A DNA stretch of 64,000 nt from Winogradskyella tangerina (GCF_003260205.1 NZ_QERF01000002.1:434001-498000), one strand, 5' to 3'. Counted from the stretch's first letter, positions 24,523-33,641 are shown. Notes: generated from the sequence alone by a model not told the origin. Translations and numbers: made by a program.

Positions 24523-24915
24523 CTATTGCGGATAATTTGCACCTGGTGGATCGCCTTGGCTTCCTCTATTCAGCCCATTTGCACCAGGAATGTCAGGGCT
24601 TCCACCTCCGTTTCCATCCTTACCTAAACCACCACTGGTGGTCGGAATAAGAAATGCTGTTGATAATCCCACTTGTTCCCCTTCGTCAGGATAAGCACCG
24701 CAATAAACACGAATGCCATCCAACTCATAACCAAGTTCCTTCGCTTGGTCTTTTGCATATTGAAGAAACAAATTGATCTCCTCTAGCGAAAACCAAGTCG
24801 ACCGATTGTCTGGTCGCTTTGTAATCTGATTGCTGATCAATGTGTGACGCGCGGAATATGCATCATTTAACGTTTTCGCCTCTTTTGGCGTAATCAAACC
24901 TTTTGGATTGCTCAT
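24523..24915 (-). CDS. unrecognised protein with Gly/Pro/Asn-rich tail
   Basis: A 130-residue soluble protein. The N-terminal 95 residues look folded (TPKEAKTLNDAYSARHTLI, then EEINLFLQYAKDQAKELGY, then IRVYCGAYP). The last 40 are low-complexity Gly/Pro/Asn/Asp (GKDGNGGGSPDIPGANG). It has no signal peptide. It is the first gene of the unit that encodes the seven-helix protein and the histidine kinase, 15 bases before the former. I do not recognise a function; a cytosolic partner of the sensor is a guess. An inverted repeat lies 25 bases upstream of the ATG. Confidence 0.72.
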   Translation of the reverse strand: MSNPKGLITPKEAKTLNDAYSARHTLISNQITKRPDNRSTWFSLEEINLFLQYAKDQAKELGYELDGIRVYCGAYPDEGEQVGLSTAFLIPTTSGGLGKDGNGGGSPDIPGANGLNRGSQGDPPGANYPQ

Positions 24916-24939
24916 TTTTCAGTTAGTTTAGAAGTTAAT

Positions 24940-24962
24940 AATTAGTATTTCTTGTACTAATT
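24940..24962. promoter_or_regulatory. inverted repeat upstream of the kinase operon
   Basis: AATTAGTA / TACTAATT, perfect 8-bp arms around seven bases, 25-47 bases before the first ATG of the operon. It is followed by neither T-tract nor GC-rich stem, so it looks more like an operator than a terminator for pxpC. Confidence 0.35.
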
Positions 24963-25049
24963 GAGGGTTTTAGGAATTAAGGGATGTGTTATAAAATTAT
25001 GGAAATTATACCAAACTCTACAAGGTTTATGATAATTTTTCTTACGCAA

Positions 25050-25898
25050 TTATTCTTTTAGTCTGATTTTTAGGCTCTTTCCTGTTGAATTCTGACTCAA
25101 GCAATTTATAGCGCTTTCTGAAAGTTGCAGTATTCTTGGATAACCACCTGTTGTTTGAGCATCTCTCATCAAAACTATCAAATTGCCTTGGGGTGTTAAT
25201 TGTACCGTCCCTGGTAGTACTGGTGAGGTAATAATAGAGGGTATGGTATTAGTTATAAGAGGTTCTAATTGATAAGCCATTCTATTATTCAATTTCGTTA
25301 CGGTGAAAGTGCTTGTTAATAACTTATTTTGTTGATTTTCAGATAATTTTTCGAACTCTGGTCCTTTATAAACTTCTAAGACCGATTCTGAAATAATGGA
25401 TTGGTCAAATTTCAGACTTGCATTAGCATCCTGAAAATCTCCTATATTTTTATCATAAATAAGACGGTCTCCCTTTTCTACTTTTTCTTTTTTGGTGATC
25501 CCCTTATACTGACTTCTGCTATTTAAAACTTCTTCAGAACGAAAGCCGTCCTTAACCGCTACATAGGTTCTGAATCCTTCACTCGCTGCGCCAAAAGTAA
25601 GTACATCATTGGCATCGACGACTGCTACTGTATTATTGATTAAAGCCTTACCATTTATTTTCGGACTCATATTTGCACCAGAAATCGCAATAAATGTTGG
25701 TTCAGTAAATAAAAATTCACCGCCAATCATGGTCATTTCTAATACAGTATCTGATACCTGATTACCCAACAGAGCATTCGCAATTCGACTTGAGTAACTA
25801 TCCATTGCACCTGATACCGGTACTCCAAGATCTCTATAACCAAATCTGCCAGAATCTTGAATGGTTGTATAAAATCCAGATTTTATAACCTTAAGCAT
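25050..25898 (-). CDS. pxpC: 5-oxoprolinase subunit C
   Basis: A 282-residue protein of the 'biotin-dependent carboxyltransferase' AHS2/KipA group, now known as PxpC. The N-terminal signature YTTIQDSGRFGYRDLGVPVSGAMD (10-33) and the C-terminal segment VQLTPQGNLIVLMRDAQTTGGYPRI are typical. With PxpA and PxpB it forms the ATP-dependent 5-oxoprolinase that opens 5-oxo-L-proline to glutamate. Its start overlaps pxpB by eight bases. It is the last gene of the five-gene operon; no strong terminator is visible after it. Confidence 0.93.
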   Translation of the reverse strand: MLKVIKSGFYTTIQDSGRFGYRDLGVPVSGAMDSYSSRIANALLGNQVSDTVLEMTMIGGEFLFTEPTFIAISGANMSPKINGKALINNTVAVVDANDVLTFGAASEGFRTYVAVKDGFRSEEVLNSRSQYKGITKKEKVEKGDRLIYDKNIGDFQDANASLKFDQSIISESVLEVYKGPEFEKLSENQQNKLLTSTFTVTKLNNRMAYQLEPLITNTIPSIITSPVLPGTVQLTPQGNLIVLMRDAQTTGGYPRILQLSESAINCLSQNSTGKSLKIRLKE

Positions 25899-26622
25899 TT
25901 GACGGAATTTGTTTAAGTTGGTATGTGGAGTTCTCTGCGCGTTTTTTAATATCTAAAAAAGTGTTTTTATTTACTGAATAAAACTTTATACGATCTCCTG
26001 CCAGAATGCTACAAGGTGTTTGTTGTGAAGCATTAAATAACTCAATTGGAGTTTCGCCAATAAGATGCCATCCACCAGGACTATCTTGTGGGTAGATTCC
26101 GGTTTGTTGTCCACCGATTGCAACTGCCCCTTTTTTAATATTGAGACTGGGTTTATTTTTTCGATTAAAATGTAGTTTAGGATGAAGACCTCCGAGATAT
26201 AAAAAACCTGGTAAAAATCCGATAAAATAAACAGTATAAATTGCAGCTGTATGCAGTTCAATAATTTCTGAGATTGAAAGTTTTTTTTCGCTTGAAATCG
26301 TGCTTAAATCTATACCAAATTCTCGATCATAACAAACTGGAATTTCCCAAAGTCTAGATTCTAACATGACGTCTGAGTTTTGATCGTCAAATATGGATTT
26401 TAGCTCAAATAATCTATCATTGAAATTATCAATAGCATGATCATATATTACTAATATTGAGCTATATGTATTAATTACTTCAACTTTTAGTTTACTATAG
26501 AATTCAATTACTGATTTTTTTGACTTAAGTATACTTTTAAGGATATTTTCATCAATTATTTTCGGCCATTCAATCAAAATTGAATGTTCATTATACTGCG
26601 AAAATTGAAGTTCATAATCCAT
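25891..26622 (-). CDS. pxpB: 5-oxoprolinase subunit B
   Basis: A 243-residue AHS1/KipI-type protein. Hallmarks are GFLPGFLYLGGL (about 146-157), the basic segment LHFNRKNKPSLNIKKGAVAIGGQQTGIYPQDSPGGW and the final IGETPIELF. It is the partner of PxpC (in B. subtilis the homologous pair is KipI/KipA, first described as a kinase inhibitor). It follows pxpA with five bases between and overlaps pxpC by eight, so translation is coupled. Confidence 0.92.
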   Translation of the reverse strand: MDYELQFSQYNEHSILIEWPKIIDENILKSILKSKKSVIEFYSKLKVEVINTYSSILVIYDHAIDNFNDRLFELKSIFDDQNSDVMLESRLWEIPVCYDREFGIDLSTISSEKKLSISEIIELHTAAIYTVYFIGFLPGFLYLGGLHPKLHFNRKNKPSLNIKKGAVAIGGQQTGIYPQDSPGGWHLIGETPIELFNASQQTPCSILAGDRIKFYSVNKNTFLDIKKRAENSTYQLKQIPSNA

Positions 26623-26627
26623 AAAAA

Positions 26628-27368
26628 TTACTGGATATTTATATTGTGTTTTGGTAATTTTTCATTGAGAAATTTTAAAATTTCATAGGCATTTTTGGTG
26701 TCGCCGTGCACACAAAAAGTAGAGGCTTTTATTGGTACTTTTTCACCTGTTAAAGTGATTACATTTTCATGCTTAATCATTTCTAAAAGATGCTCCAAAA
26801 TTTGATGTTTATCCGTTAAAATTGCAGCATCATTATTTCTTGAAACCAAGGTCAAATCTGAATTATAATTTCTATCGGCAAATGCTTCAAAAGTAACCCT
26901 AATGTTTTCTTCTATTGCTCTATCTGCAAGAACCGATTTATAAGGTGCATATAGCTTTATTGGTAGTGAAATACTTTTAATGACTTCGATCACCACATTT
27001 GCCGTCTTTTCATCTTTAGCTGCAAGATTATAAAGCGCGCCATGGGGTTTTACATGATGCAATTGAGTATTCTCACTATACAACACGCTTTGCAAATCCC
27101 TTATTTGCTGTTTTAGAGATGAATAAAGATCAGCGGCCGAAATATCCATGACTTGGCGTCCAAAATTTGCTTTATCAGGAAATGAAGGATGAGCTCCTAT
27201 TTTTACCTTATGATTTTTTGCGATCCTCACCACCTTTGTCATAGTCGAAATATCACCTGCATGCCCGCCACAAGCAATATTGCATGAGGATAAATAAGGC
27301 ATTATCGAGGATTCATTATTTATCCCCTCGCCTACATCAGCATTAATATCAATAGAAATCTTGTTCAT
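26628..27368 (-). CDS. pxpA: 5-oxoprolinase subunit A (LamB/YcsF family)
   Basis: A 246-residue TIM-barrel-like LamB/YcsF protein with DINADVGEG (7-15), the metal-site segment SCNIACGGHAGD (28-39), GAHPSFPD (57-64) and HGALYNLAAKDE. It is the catalytic-type subunit of bacterial 5-oxoprolinase. The ATG directly abuts the stop of the Nramp-like transporter gene with no gap. That makes a functional tie between transporter and enzyme likely. Confidence 0.94.
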   Translation of the reverse strand: MNKISIDINADVGEGINNESSIMPYLSSCNIACGGHAGDISTMTKVVRIAKNHKVKIGAHPSFPDKANFGRQVMDISAADLYSSLKQQIRDLQSVLYSENTQLHHVKPHGALYNLAAKDEKTANVVIEVIKSISLPIKLYAPYKSVLADRAIEENIRVTFEAFADRNYNSDLTLVSRNNDAAILTDKHQILEHLLEMIKHENVITLTGEKVPIKASTFCVHGDTKNAYEILKFLNEKLPKHNINIQ

Positions 27369-28592
27369 CTAAAACACATTAAACACAGCCATGATGCCTT
27401 TTACACCGAGCCCTATGGTAATTAAAACAATTAATAAACCTAGGATGTTTTGCATCCAACTATTCTTATAGGTTCCTAAAACCGATGATCTATTCATTAC
27501 CCAAAGTAAGAAACCTGCGATTATTGGCAGTAATAGTCCATTGGCTACCTGCGCAAATTTTATGATCTCGATAGATTTAAACCCTACAGTAGAAAACACT
27601 ACGCCTAGACCTAAAATAAACATCCAAACTAACCTAAAATTGAAAGCCTTCAGGTCAGTCTTCCATCCAAGACAACCACTAGCGACAAAGGCCGCTGCTA
27701 AAGGGGCTGTTATAGCACTTGTAATGCCCGCGGCAAACAATCCTAAAGATAAAAAGTATTTGGCATAGCTACCAAAAAGTGGTTCTAACCCTTTAGCTAG
27801 ATCAGCCGCGTTAGATACCTCCTCCGTCTGAATGGCTGATGCTGTAATAATAATGCTCATCGACACAATTCCTCCAAGTACAATGGCTATTATTGTATCC
27901 TTTCTAGCAAAATTTAAGTCTGATTTTTCCTTCCATTTTGTTTTAGCCAATGAGGCATGTAAGAACAAGTTATAAGGCACAACAGTAGTACCGATAAGAC
28001 CAATTATAGTTAAAATACTTTTTTCAGGTATTGAAGGCATAAAAGCATTTTTAACAACCATTACAATATCGGGCTTTGTGATTACCGCAGTTATTAAAAA
28101 GGCTAAACTCATAACCACCACTAATCCCACCAAAAAACGTTCTAGAATCTTATAGTTGCCTATGTATAGTATTATAAATGCTACAACTCCGATTAGTAAG
28201 GGCATTACTTTTAGCTGAAAACTACCCAATAGTAACGATCGATCTCCAAAAATAGCTTCCATTCCTAAAGCACCTCCGCTAATATTACCCGCTTCATATG
28301 CTGCATTACCAATTACAATAGCACTAATTATTAGAATTATAGCAAGACTTCTGATTACTGGATGACGCAATTCAGACCTAATTATTTCAGAAAGTCCTTG
28401 TTGAGTTATGACCCCTAATCGCGCCGCCATTTCTTGAAGTACAATGGTAGCAATTACCGATAATACCATCGCCCAGAGAAGCGCATAGCCAAAGTTAACG
28501 CCTGCCAAGGTGCAAACCGTTACCGTACCTGGACCTATAAACGCTGCAGCCACTAATGGTCCCGGACCAATTTGTTTCAACCACTTTTTCAT
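27369..28592 (-). CDS. Nramp-fold transporter lacking canonical metal ligands
   Basis: A 407-residue inner-membrane protein of the LeuT/Nramp fold with about 11 helices. Where true Nramp metal transporters have DPGN in helix 1 this has GPGT (20-23), and where they have MPHN in helix 6 this has VPYN (205-208). The metal-binding Asp, Asn and Met are therefore replaced, while the surrounding fold motifs (FLHAS, LQEMAARLG) are kept. It is unlikely to be a Mn/Fe importer. I start it at the ATG 28592, which overlaps the DUF2891 stop by one base (TAATG). Its place directly before pxpA suggests a 5-oxoproline or related solute transporter; that is inference. Confidence 0.88.
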   Translation of the reverse strand: MKKWLKQIGPGPLVAAAFIGPGTVTVCTLAGVNFGYALLWAMVLSVIATIVLQEMAARLGVITQQGLSEIIRSELRHPVIRSLAIILIISAIVIGNAAYEAGNISGGALGMEAIFGDRSLLLGSFQLKVMPLLIGVVAFIILYIGNYKILERFLVGLVVVMSLAFLITAVITKPDIVMVVKNAFMPSIPEKSILTIIGLIGTTVVPYNLFLHASLAKTKWKEKSDLNFARKDTIIAIVLGGIVSMSIIITASAIQTEEVSNAADLAKGLEPLFGSYAKYFLSLGLFAAGITSAITAPLAAAFVASGCLGWKTDLKAFNFRLVWMFILGLGVVFSTVGFKSIEIIKFAQVANGLLLPIIAGFLLWVMNRSSVLGTYKNSWMQNILGLLIVLITIGLGVKGIMAVFNVF

Positions 28593-29701
28593 TATAAGTT
28601 GATTGAATTTAAGGCATAAATAGCGAAACTTCCCAACCAATGACCACCTTCGTAATGATCATTAACAATACTTGGTAAGGAATAATTTATATGTTGGTTC
28701 GCAATATTGCTTAGGTGTTGGTATTCTGGTAAAGCTTTAACGATATAGTTTAAACTCCAGGCTCTTGAGAAGTTTACGCCATCGAGATGCACAAGTTTAC
28801 CATCGGTTCTATCAGAGACTTTCCCTGTTTCGATTTGAAAAGATTTAGACTTTAATTGAGGTAGAAAATTATCTAACCACTTCTGAAATTCACTTTTTGG
28901 CAATACCCGCGCCATTAAAGCAGCTTCTTCCAAACAAGGTGATAAAAAATCAAAGCCACCTGGTTCCCACGATAGTGGGCAATTTTCGTCATTCAAAAAG
29001 AAATCCTTGGCTCTTTTTTCAATTAAATTTTTTAATTCTGAATGTCCAACCGTTTCAGCATAATCATAGGCAAAACTGAGTCCGAAGGCCGTATTTGGAT
29101 GCTCACCAACACGAATAGGATAATTTAGTTTTGGTAGAAATTCTAGATAGCGCTCAATAATAATATCTGTTAGCGGCTGAAGGTTCGCCTCCAGTGTTCG
29201 AGCGTCTGCACTATCCCATTTATGTAATTCTTCTGCTAATTTCAGTAGCCATGCCCAGCCGTAGGTGCGTTCATAGGAAGCATTGTGCTTTCCATTAAAA
29301 TATTCAACTTCTTTTAAAATATTTTCTTCAGAAATGCTTTTCAATAACCATTCTGAAATTTCTTTTTTCTTCTCCAAATTCGGAAATCGCCTCAACAGAC
29401 TCACCATACTCCAATGTCCATGAACAGCAGAATGCCAGTCGAAACAACCAAAAAACGCAGGATGTAATTCCTGAGGTGATTTAAGATCGTCATCTCCACC
29501 TAATGTTTGTCCCAATTTATTAGGGTATTCTGTTCCGACGCATGCCAATGGTAACTCAGCTAGATTATTAGCTTGATCTAAATTTAAACCCGGCACATCT
29601 ACGATTTCAATATTGTTTTCTTCAGAGCTTAAAGTAACATTTTCAGAATTCTGACAACTAAAAAGTATAGCGAACAAACAAAACGTGAGTAAATATTTCA
29701 T
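28592..29701 (-). CDS. DUF2891 family lipoprotein
   Basis: A 369-residue protein with a lipoprotein signal (lipobox LFSC, Cys16), then an all-helical domain with the DUF2891 hallmark HPAFFGCFDWHSAVHGHW (79-96), followed by repeated helical pairs such as YGWAWLLKLAEEL and GFDFLSPCLEEAALMARVL. The conserved His and Trp residues and toroid-like helices recall alpha/alpha-barrel enzymes that act on sugars or peptides, but no function is established that I know of. It is the first gene of the pxp operon. It probably sits in the periplasm or on an outer-membrane leaflet and may release or bind the substrate the operon uses. Confidence 0.88.
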   Translation of the reverse strand: MKYLLTFCLFAILFSCQNSENVTLSSEENNIEIVDVPGLNLDQANNLAELPLACVGTEYPNKLGQTLGGDDDLKSPQELHPAFFGCFDWHSAVHGHWSMVSLLRRFPNLEKKKEISEWLLKSISEENILKEVEYFNGKHNASYERTYGWAWLLKLAEELHKWDSADARTLEANLQPLTDIIIERYLEFLPKLNYPIRVGEHPNTAFGLSFAYDYAETVGHSELKNLIEKRAKDFFLNDENCPLSWEPGGFDFLSPCLEEAALMARVLPKSEFQKWLDNFLPQLKSKSFQIETGKVSDRTDGKLVHLDGVNFSRAWSLNYIVKALPEYQHLSNIANQHINYSLPSIVNDHYEGGHWLGSFAIYALNSINL

Positions 29702-29772
29702 AAGAAGGTGAATTATTAGTCAAGTAAAAATACATCAAAATGAAGTTTTGGGTAAGTTTTAAGTTAATAGCC

Positions 29773-29802
29773 TTGAAAAAATGAGAATACTAATTATCTT
29801 TA
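29773..29802 (+). promoter_or_regulatory. promoter (TTG-N19-TATCTTTA) of the TPR protein gene
   Basis: TTG at 29773-29775 and TATCTTTA at 29795-29802 are 19 bases apart; the -7 box matches TAnnTTTG except for its last base. It ends 40 bases before the ATG at 29843. Confidence 0.42.
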
Positions 29803-29842
29803 AACTTGAAAATCAATGTGCTTGAATTAGAAAAATAGATTT

Positions 29843-32014
29843 ATGTCTCCCGAAGTAAAAAAGAAATGGATTAATACTTTCAAATTCTTTGCGGCCTATC
29901 TAGTTGCTGCATGGACTTTTTTACAATTCGTAGATTGGATATTAAATCGCTACAACATTTCACCTCATTGGGTCGACATTCTACTTTGGTTTTTCATTGG
30001 CATAAGCCCGTCGTTACTCATTTATCTTTTTCATCAAGAAAGACTAAGCAAACGCATAGTGAAGCTACGCGAAAAAATCTTAATCCCTTTAAATTTTGTG
30101 ATTCTATTTATTGGGCTTTACTTCGGATTTGGGAATACGGATCTAGGTGCAACTACCAAAGAAATTAATTATACCGACGGAGAAGGTAAAACACAGACCA
30201 AAACCATTACCAAAGAAGAATTCAGAATTGGCATTCCAATATTCAATTTCACTCAAATTGATAATGACAGCACAACCACCTGGCTTCAGTGGGGAATTGG
30301 CCAATTGTTGGAAGAAGATCTTTCACAGAACAAAAATTTAAGTCCAGATTATTTAGGTGAAGCTAACACCTCCGATAAAATAAGAACGGCGTCTTTATTC
30401 TACGATTTATATATTGATGGTGAGTTTAAAAAAGTTGACGATACTTTCGAAATTACTGCGCATGTACGAAAGGCAACCAACGGAAAATCTATCAATGATC
30501 AAACTTTTAAAGGACCAGATCTTCTGAGAATACTCGATGATATTAGTGTTTTCATTACGTCATCCGTAGGGTTTGTTGAAAGCAATAAACTCAACTATAT
30601 CGATTTGCCTATAAGTGAATATGTAAGCAATTCGTTACCAGCAATTAAAGCTTATGTTAGCAGCGACTACAGAAAGGCATTTGAACTAGATGAAACTTTT
30701 GCATTAGCCTACTTAGAAGAAGCAAAGAAAAGTACTGTATTCAATCGAGGTAAATTAGAAACACAGGACATCATCGACAAAGCATTTGTCCACAAGAGTA
30801 AATTGCCATTGCAGAAACAGCTTGAAGTTTACATTCAACAAAGCTTAGCATATGATAGGTATGATGATGCCGAAGCACAGGTTAAGCTCCAGTTGGAAGT
30901 TGATCCAAGTAATGAATTTTATAATAACATCTTGTTTTCAATTTATGGTGAAACCAAAAATGAAGATGCATATCTAGAAACGTCTGAAGCTTTATTTGAT
31001 AGTGACCCGAGTAACGAAAGTGGATTAGGTTTGGGTGTGGCATCCTTAGTTAATGGTAATGATGATGAGTTTATAAACGCGCTAGAACCCTTCGAATTAA
31101 TTAATCCAAGTCTCAAATATCTCAAACTAGAACCTTTAATTTTTAAAGGCGAAATTAAAAAAGCCGAAGCACTTTTTGAAGAGTACAAATTAGCTCAACC
31201 TAAAAATACCAACAGATTTAGAGCTTACGACTCTATCTTTAAGTACTATAAGAACAATACACCAAAGATAGAAGACCTGAATAAGTTCGTAGGTAAGTAT
31301 CGCTCTGGTATAAACGAACAGTCTTTAGAATTTTGGATTAACAAGGATCGTCTAATACAATATGTGAAAAATCAGAGAATGCGCACATTGGTACCTGCTG
31401 GCCCTGAAGCGATGGCCTTTGGTTTTTTAACTGATGATACCTTTTACGTAGAGCTTATTAGAAATGAAGAAAATGGCAAGGTGATTGGCATATATGCCTA
31501 CCAATTTTTTTGGAGAGCAACAGATAAACGAATTTTTTGGAAGCTTGATGATGATATATTAGCTGCAAATAAAGCTTTTGAAATGAACAAAATAGATGAA
31601 GCCATTCCACTATACGAAACAGCTATCACCAATAACCCGAAGCATGGGTACCTTCCTAATATTTTGTCGCATCTAAAATACATTCAGAACAAAGACAAAG
31701 ACTCGCTTCTAATGCAACATCAAAAGTTTGCGGGGTCTTATGGTCCTAGAAATTTTTGGGTAGAAGACGGTAAATTTTATTACAAGCGTAAAAGCGAAGA
31801 TACCGAGTTATCAAAAGTAGAGTTATTACCCATTTCGAATAATCGCTACATGGATTTAACACGTTTGGGAACCATGATGGCATTTGAAATGGATCCTTCT
31901 GGTAAAATGGCTTCTAATAGCTATAGCTTTATTATTGGCGATGACTTTGAATTTGAATGGAAGGTTAGCGACAACAATGAAGAGGTAACCAACTACTTTT
32001 TGAAAGACGACTAA
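29843..32014 (+). CDS. membrane-anchored TPR-like protein
   Basis: A 723-residue protein. Three membrane helices lie near the N-terminus (about 13-33, 44-62 and 80-98). These are followed by a domain resembling the region of TolB-like and adenylate-cyclase-associated TPR proteins that samples 'ASLFYDLYIDGEFKKVDDTFEITAHVRKATNGK' type strands (about 190-225). From about 260 to 480 and again at 565-610 the sequence is helical TPR-like (AFALAYLEEAKK style repeats). I recognise the class, which is widespread in Bacteroidota, but not a specific function. It converges with comM, overlapping by four bases. Confidence 0.72.
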   Translation: MSPEVKKKWINTFKFFAAYLVAAWTFLQFVDWILNRYNISPHWVDILLWFFIGISPSLLIYLFHQERLSKRIVKLREKILIPLNFVILFIGLYFGFGNTDLGATTKEINYTDGEGKTQTKTITKEEFRIGIPIFNFTQIDNDSTTTWLQWGIGQLLEEDLSQNKNLSPDYLGEANTSDKIRTASLFYDLYIDGEFKKVDDTFEITAHVRKATNGKSINDQTFKGPDLLRILDDISVFITSSVGFVESNKLNYIDLPISEYVSNSLPAIKAYVSSDYRKAFELDETFALAYLEEAKKSTVFNRGKLETQDIIDKAFVHKSKLPLQKQLEVYIQQSLAYDRYDDAEAQVKLQLEVDPSNEFYNNILFSIYGETKNEDAYLETSEALFDSDPSNESGLGLGVASLVNGNDDEFINALEPFELINPSLKYLKLEPLIFKGEIKKAEALFEEYKLAQPKNTNRFRAYDSIFKYYKNNTPKIEDLNKFVGKYRSGINEQSLEFWINKDRLIQYVKNQRMRTLVPAGPEAMAFGFLTDDTFYVELIRNEENGKVIGIYAYQFFWRATDKRIFWKLDDDILAANKAFEMNKIDEAIPLYETAITNNPKHGYLPNILSHLKYIQNKDKDSLLMQHQKFAGSYGPRNFWVEDGKFYYKRKSEDTELSKVELLPISNNRYMDLTRLGTMMAFEMDPSGKMASNSYSFIIGDDFEFEWKVSDNNEEVTNYFLKDD

Positions 32015-33549
32015 CCCAACCAACCATCTCTATCTAAACTTCTATATTGAATGGCTTCGCTTATGTGATTGCCACTTATGTCTTTAGAACTATCTAAATC
32101 AGCAATTGTTCTTGCTACTTTGAGAATCCTGTCATAAGCTCGTGCTGATAAATTTAAACGTTCCATTGCAGACTTTAGTAAATCCATGGAGTAAGAATCT
32201 AATTCGCAATATTTTCGAATTTGTTTAGTATTCATTTGCGCATTGTAATGTACATTTTCAAGCCCCTTAAAGCGTTCTGTTTGAAGTTCTCTGGCCTTTG
32301 TTACACGCATTCTAATAGTTACGGAGGATTCGCCTTTTCTGTTGTCTGATAACTTTTCAAAGGGAACTGGTGTTACCTCAATATGAATGTCGATTCGATC
32401 TAATAATGGCCCTGAAATCTTACTGAGATAGCGTTGCATTTCAGCTGGACTTGAAGTCACTGGCGCATCTGGATCGTTAAAATATCCGCCTGGACTGGGA
32501 TTCATACTTGCTACAAGCATAAATGACGACGGGTAGGTCACCGTAAATCGAGCCCTTGAAATTGTGACTTCACGATCTTCCAAAGGCTGACGCATAACTT
32601 CAAGAACACTTCGTTTGAATTCTGGCAATTCGTCTAAAAATAAAACACCATTATGAGATAAAGAAATTTCACCAGGTTGAGGATAAGCACCTCCACCAAC
32701 CAAGGCGACATCGCTAATCGTGTGATGAGGACTTCTAAATGGGCGTTGTGCCATTAGACCAGCATGATCTTTAACACGTCCTACAACGGAATGTATCTTT
32801 GTAGTTTCTAATGCTTCATGAAGAGTCATTGGAGGTAAAATGCTGGGCAACCGCTTTGCCAACATCGTTTTACCAGAGCCAGGCGGACCAATCAAGATGA
32901 TATTATGGCCACCAGCTGCAGCTATTTCCATACAACGTTTTATACTCTCCTGCCCTTTTACATCTTCAAAATCAAATTCTGGAAACTCAAGATTTTTGTA
33001 GAATTCTTCACGCGTATTTATAATAGTTTCTTGTAAATGTTTATTCTTATCGAAATGATTAATGACCTGAGCTATGGTGTCTACGCCGTAAACTTTAAGG
33101 CCATCAACGATGGCAGCTTCTTTGGCATTTTGGCGTGGTAGAATAAAGTTCTTAAATCCTTCTTCTCGTGCTTTAATGGCAATGGGCAGAGCGCCTTTTA
33201 TAGGCTGTAAACTACCGTCGAGAGACAATTCACCCATAATGAGATAGTTATCTAAATGTTTGGCCTTAATCTGTTTTGAAGCAGCTAATATTCCTATAGC
33301 AAGAGTTAAATCGTAGGCCGATCCTTCCTTACGTAAATCGGCAGGCGCCATGTTAATGGTGATCTTCTTTCCGGGTATTCGATAGCCATTGTTTTGTAGC
33401 GCTGCAGCTATACGAAAATTACTTTCCTTTATCGCATTATCTGGGAGTCCGACAAGATGATAACCTACGCCGTTATTCACATTAACCTCAACGGTTATGG
33501 TCGTGGCTTCAACACCAAAGACAGCACTTCCAAATATTTTTCTGAGCAT
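32011..33549 (-). CDS. YifB/ComM family Mg-chelatase-like AAA ATPase
   Basis: A 512-residue protein with an N-terminal Lon-protease-like fold (1-170), Walker A GPPGSGKT (221-228), Walker B VLFLDELPEF (302-311) and a C-terminal chelatase-like helical domain. ComM homologues are hexameric helicases that promote branch migration during natural transformation. The start at 33549 has only four bases between it and a 13-bp perfect inverted repeat, which should affect its expression. Homologues are common in flavobacteria whether or not competence has been shown. Confidence 0.92.
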   Translation of the reverse strand: MLRKIFGSAVFGVEATTITVEVNVNNGVGYHLVGLPDNAIKESNFRIAAALQNNGYRIPGKKITINMAPADLRKEGSAYDLTLAIGILAASKQIKAKHLDNYLIMGELSLDGSLQPIKGALPIAIKAREEGFKNFILPRQNAKEAAIVDGLKVYGVDTIAQVINHFDKNKHLQETIINTREEFYKNLEFPEFDFEDVKGQESIKRCMEIAAAGGHNIILIGPPGSGKTMLAKRLPSILPPMTLHEALETTKIHSVVGRVKDHAGLMAQRPFRSPHHTISDVALVGGGAYPQPGEISLSHNGVLFLDELPEFKRSVLEVMRQPLEDREVTISRARFTVTYPSSFMLVASMNPSPGGYFNDPDAPVTSSPAEMQRYLSKISGPLLDRIDIHIEVTPVPFEKLSDNRKGESSVTIRMRVTKARELQTERFKGLENVHYNAQMNTKQIRKYCELDSYSMDLLKSAMERLNLSARAYDRILKVARTIADLDSSKDISGNHISEAIQYRSLDRDGWLG

Positions 33550-33553
33550 TAGG

Positions 33554-33586
33554 TATTCGTTTTCAAAAGGTAATTGAAAACGAATA
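33554..33586. promoter_or_regulatory. 13-bp perfect inverted repeat at the comM/yifB start
   Basis: TATTCGTTTTCAA / TTGAAAACGAATA with a 7-base centre, ending 5 bases upstream of the ATG. On the minus strand the sequence TACCTTTT within it resembles a -7 box. It could be an operator over the promoter or an mRNA hairpin covering the ribosome entry site. No T-tract follows, so it is not a terminator. Confidence 0.5.
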
Positions 33587-33641
33587 TAATACGAATTTTC
33601 TTACATTTATATATTATTAAATAAAAATGAGAATACCATCC

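Noticed and set aside
27369..28592. Calling the transporter a manganese importer (mntH)
   Set aside because: The helix 1 DPGN and helix 6 MPHN ligand motifs are replaced by GPGT and VPYN, and the gene belongs to a 5-oxoprolinase operon.
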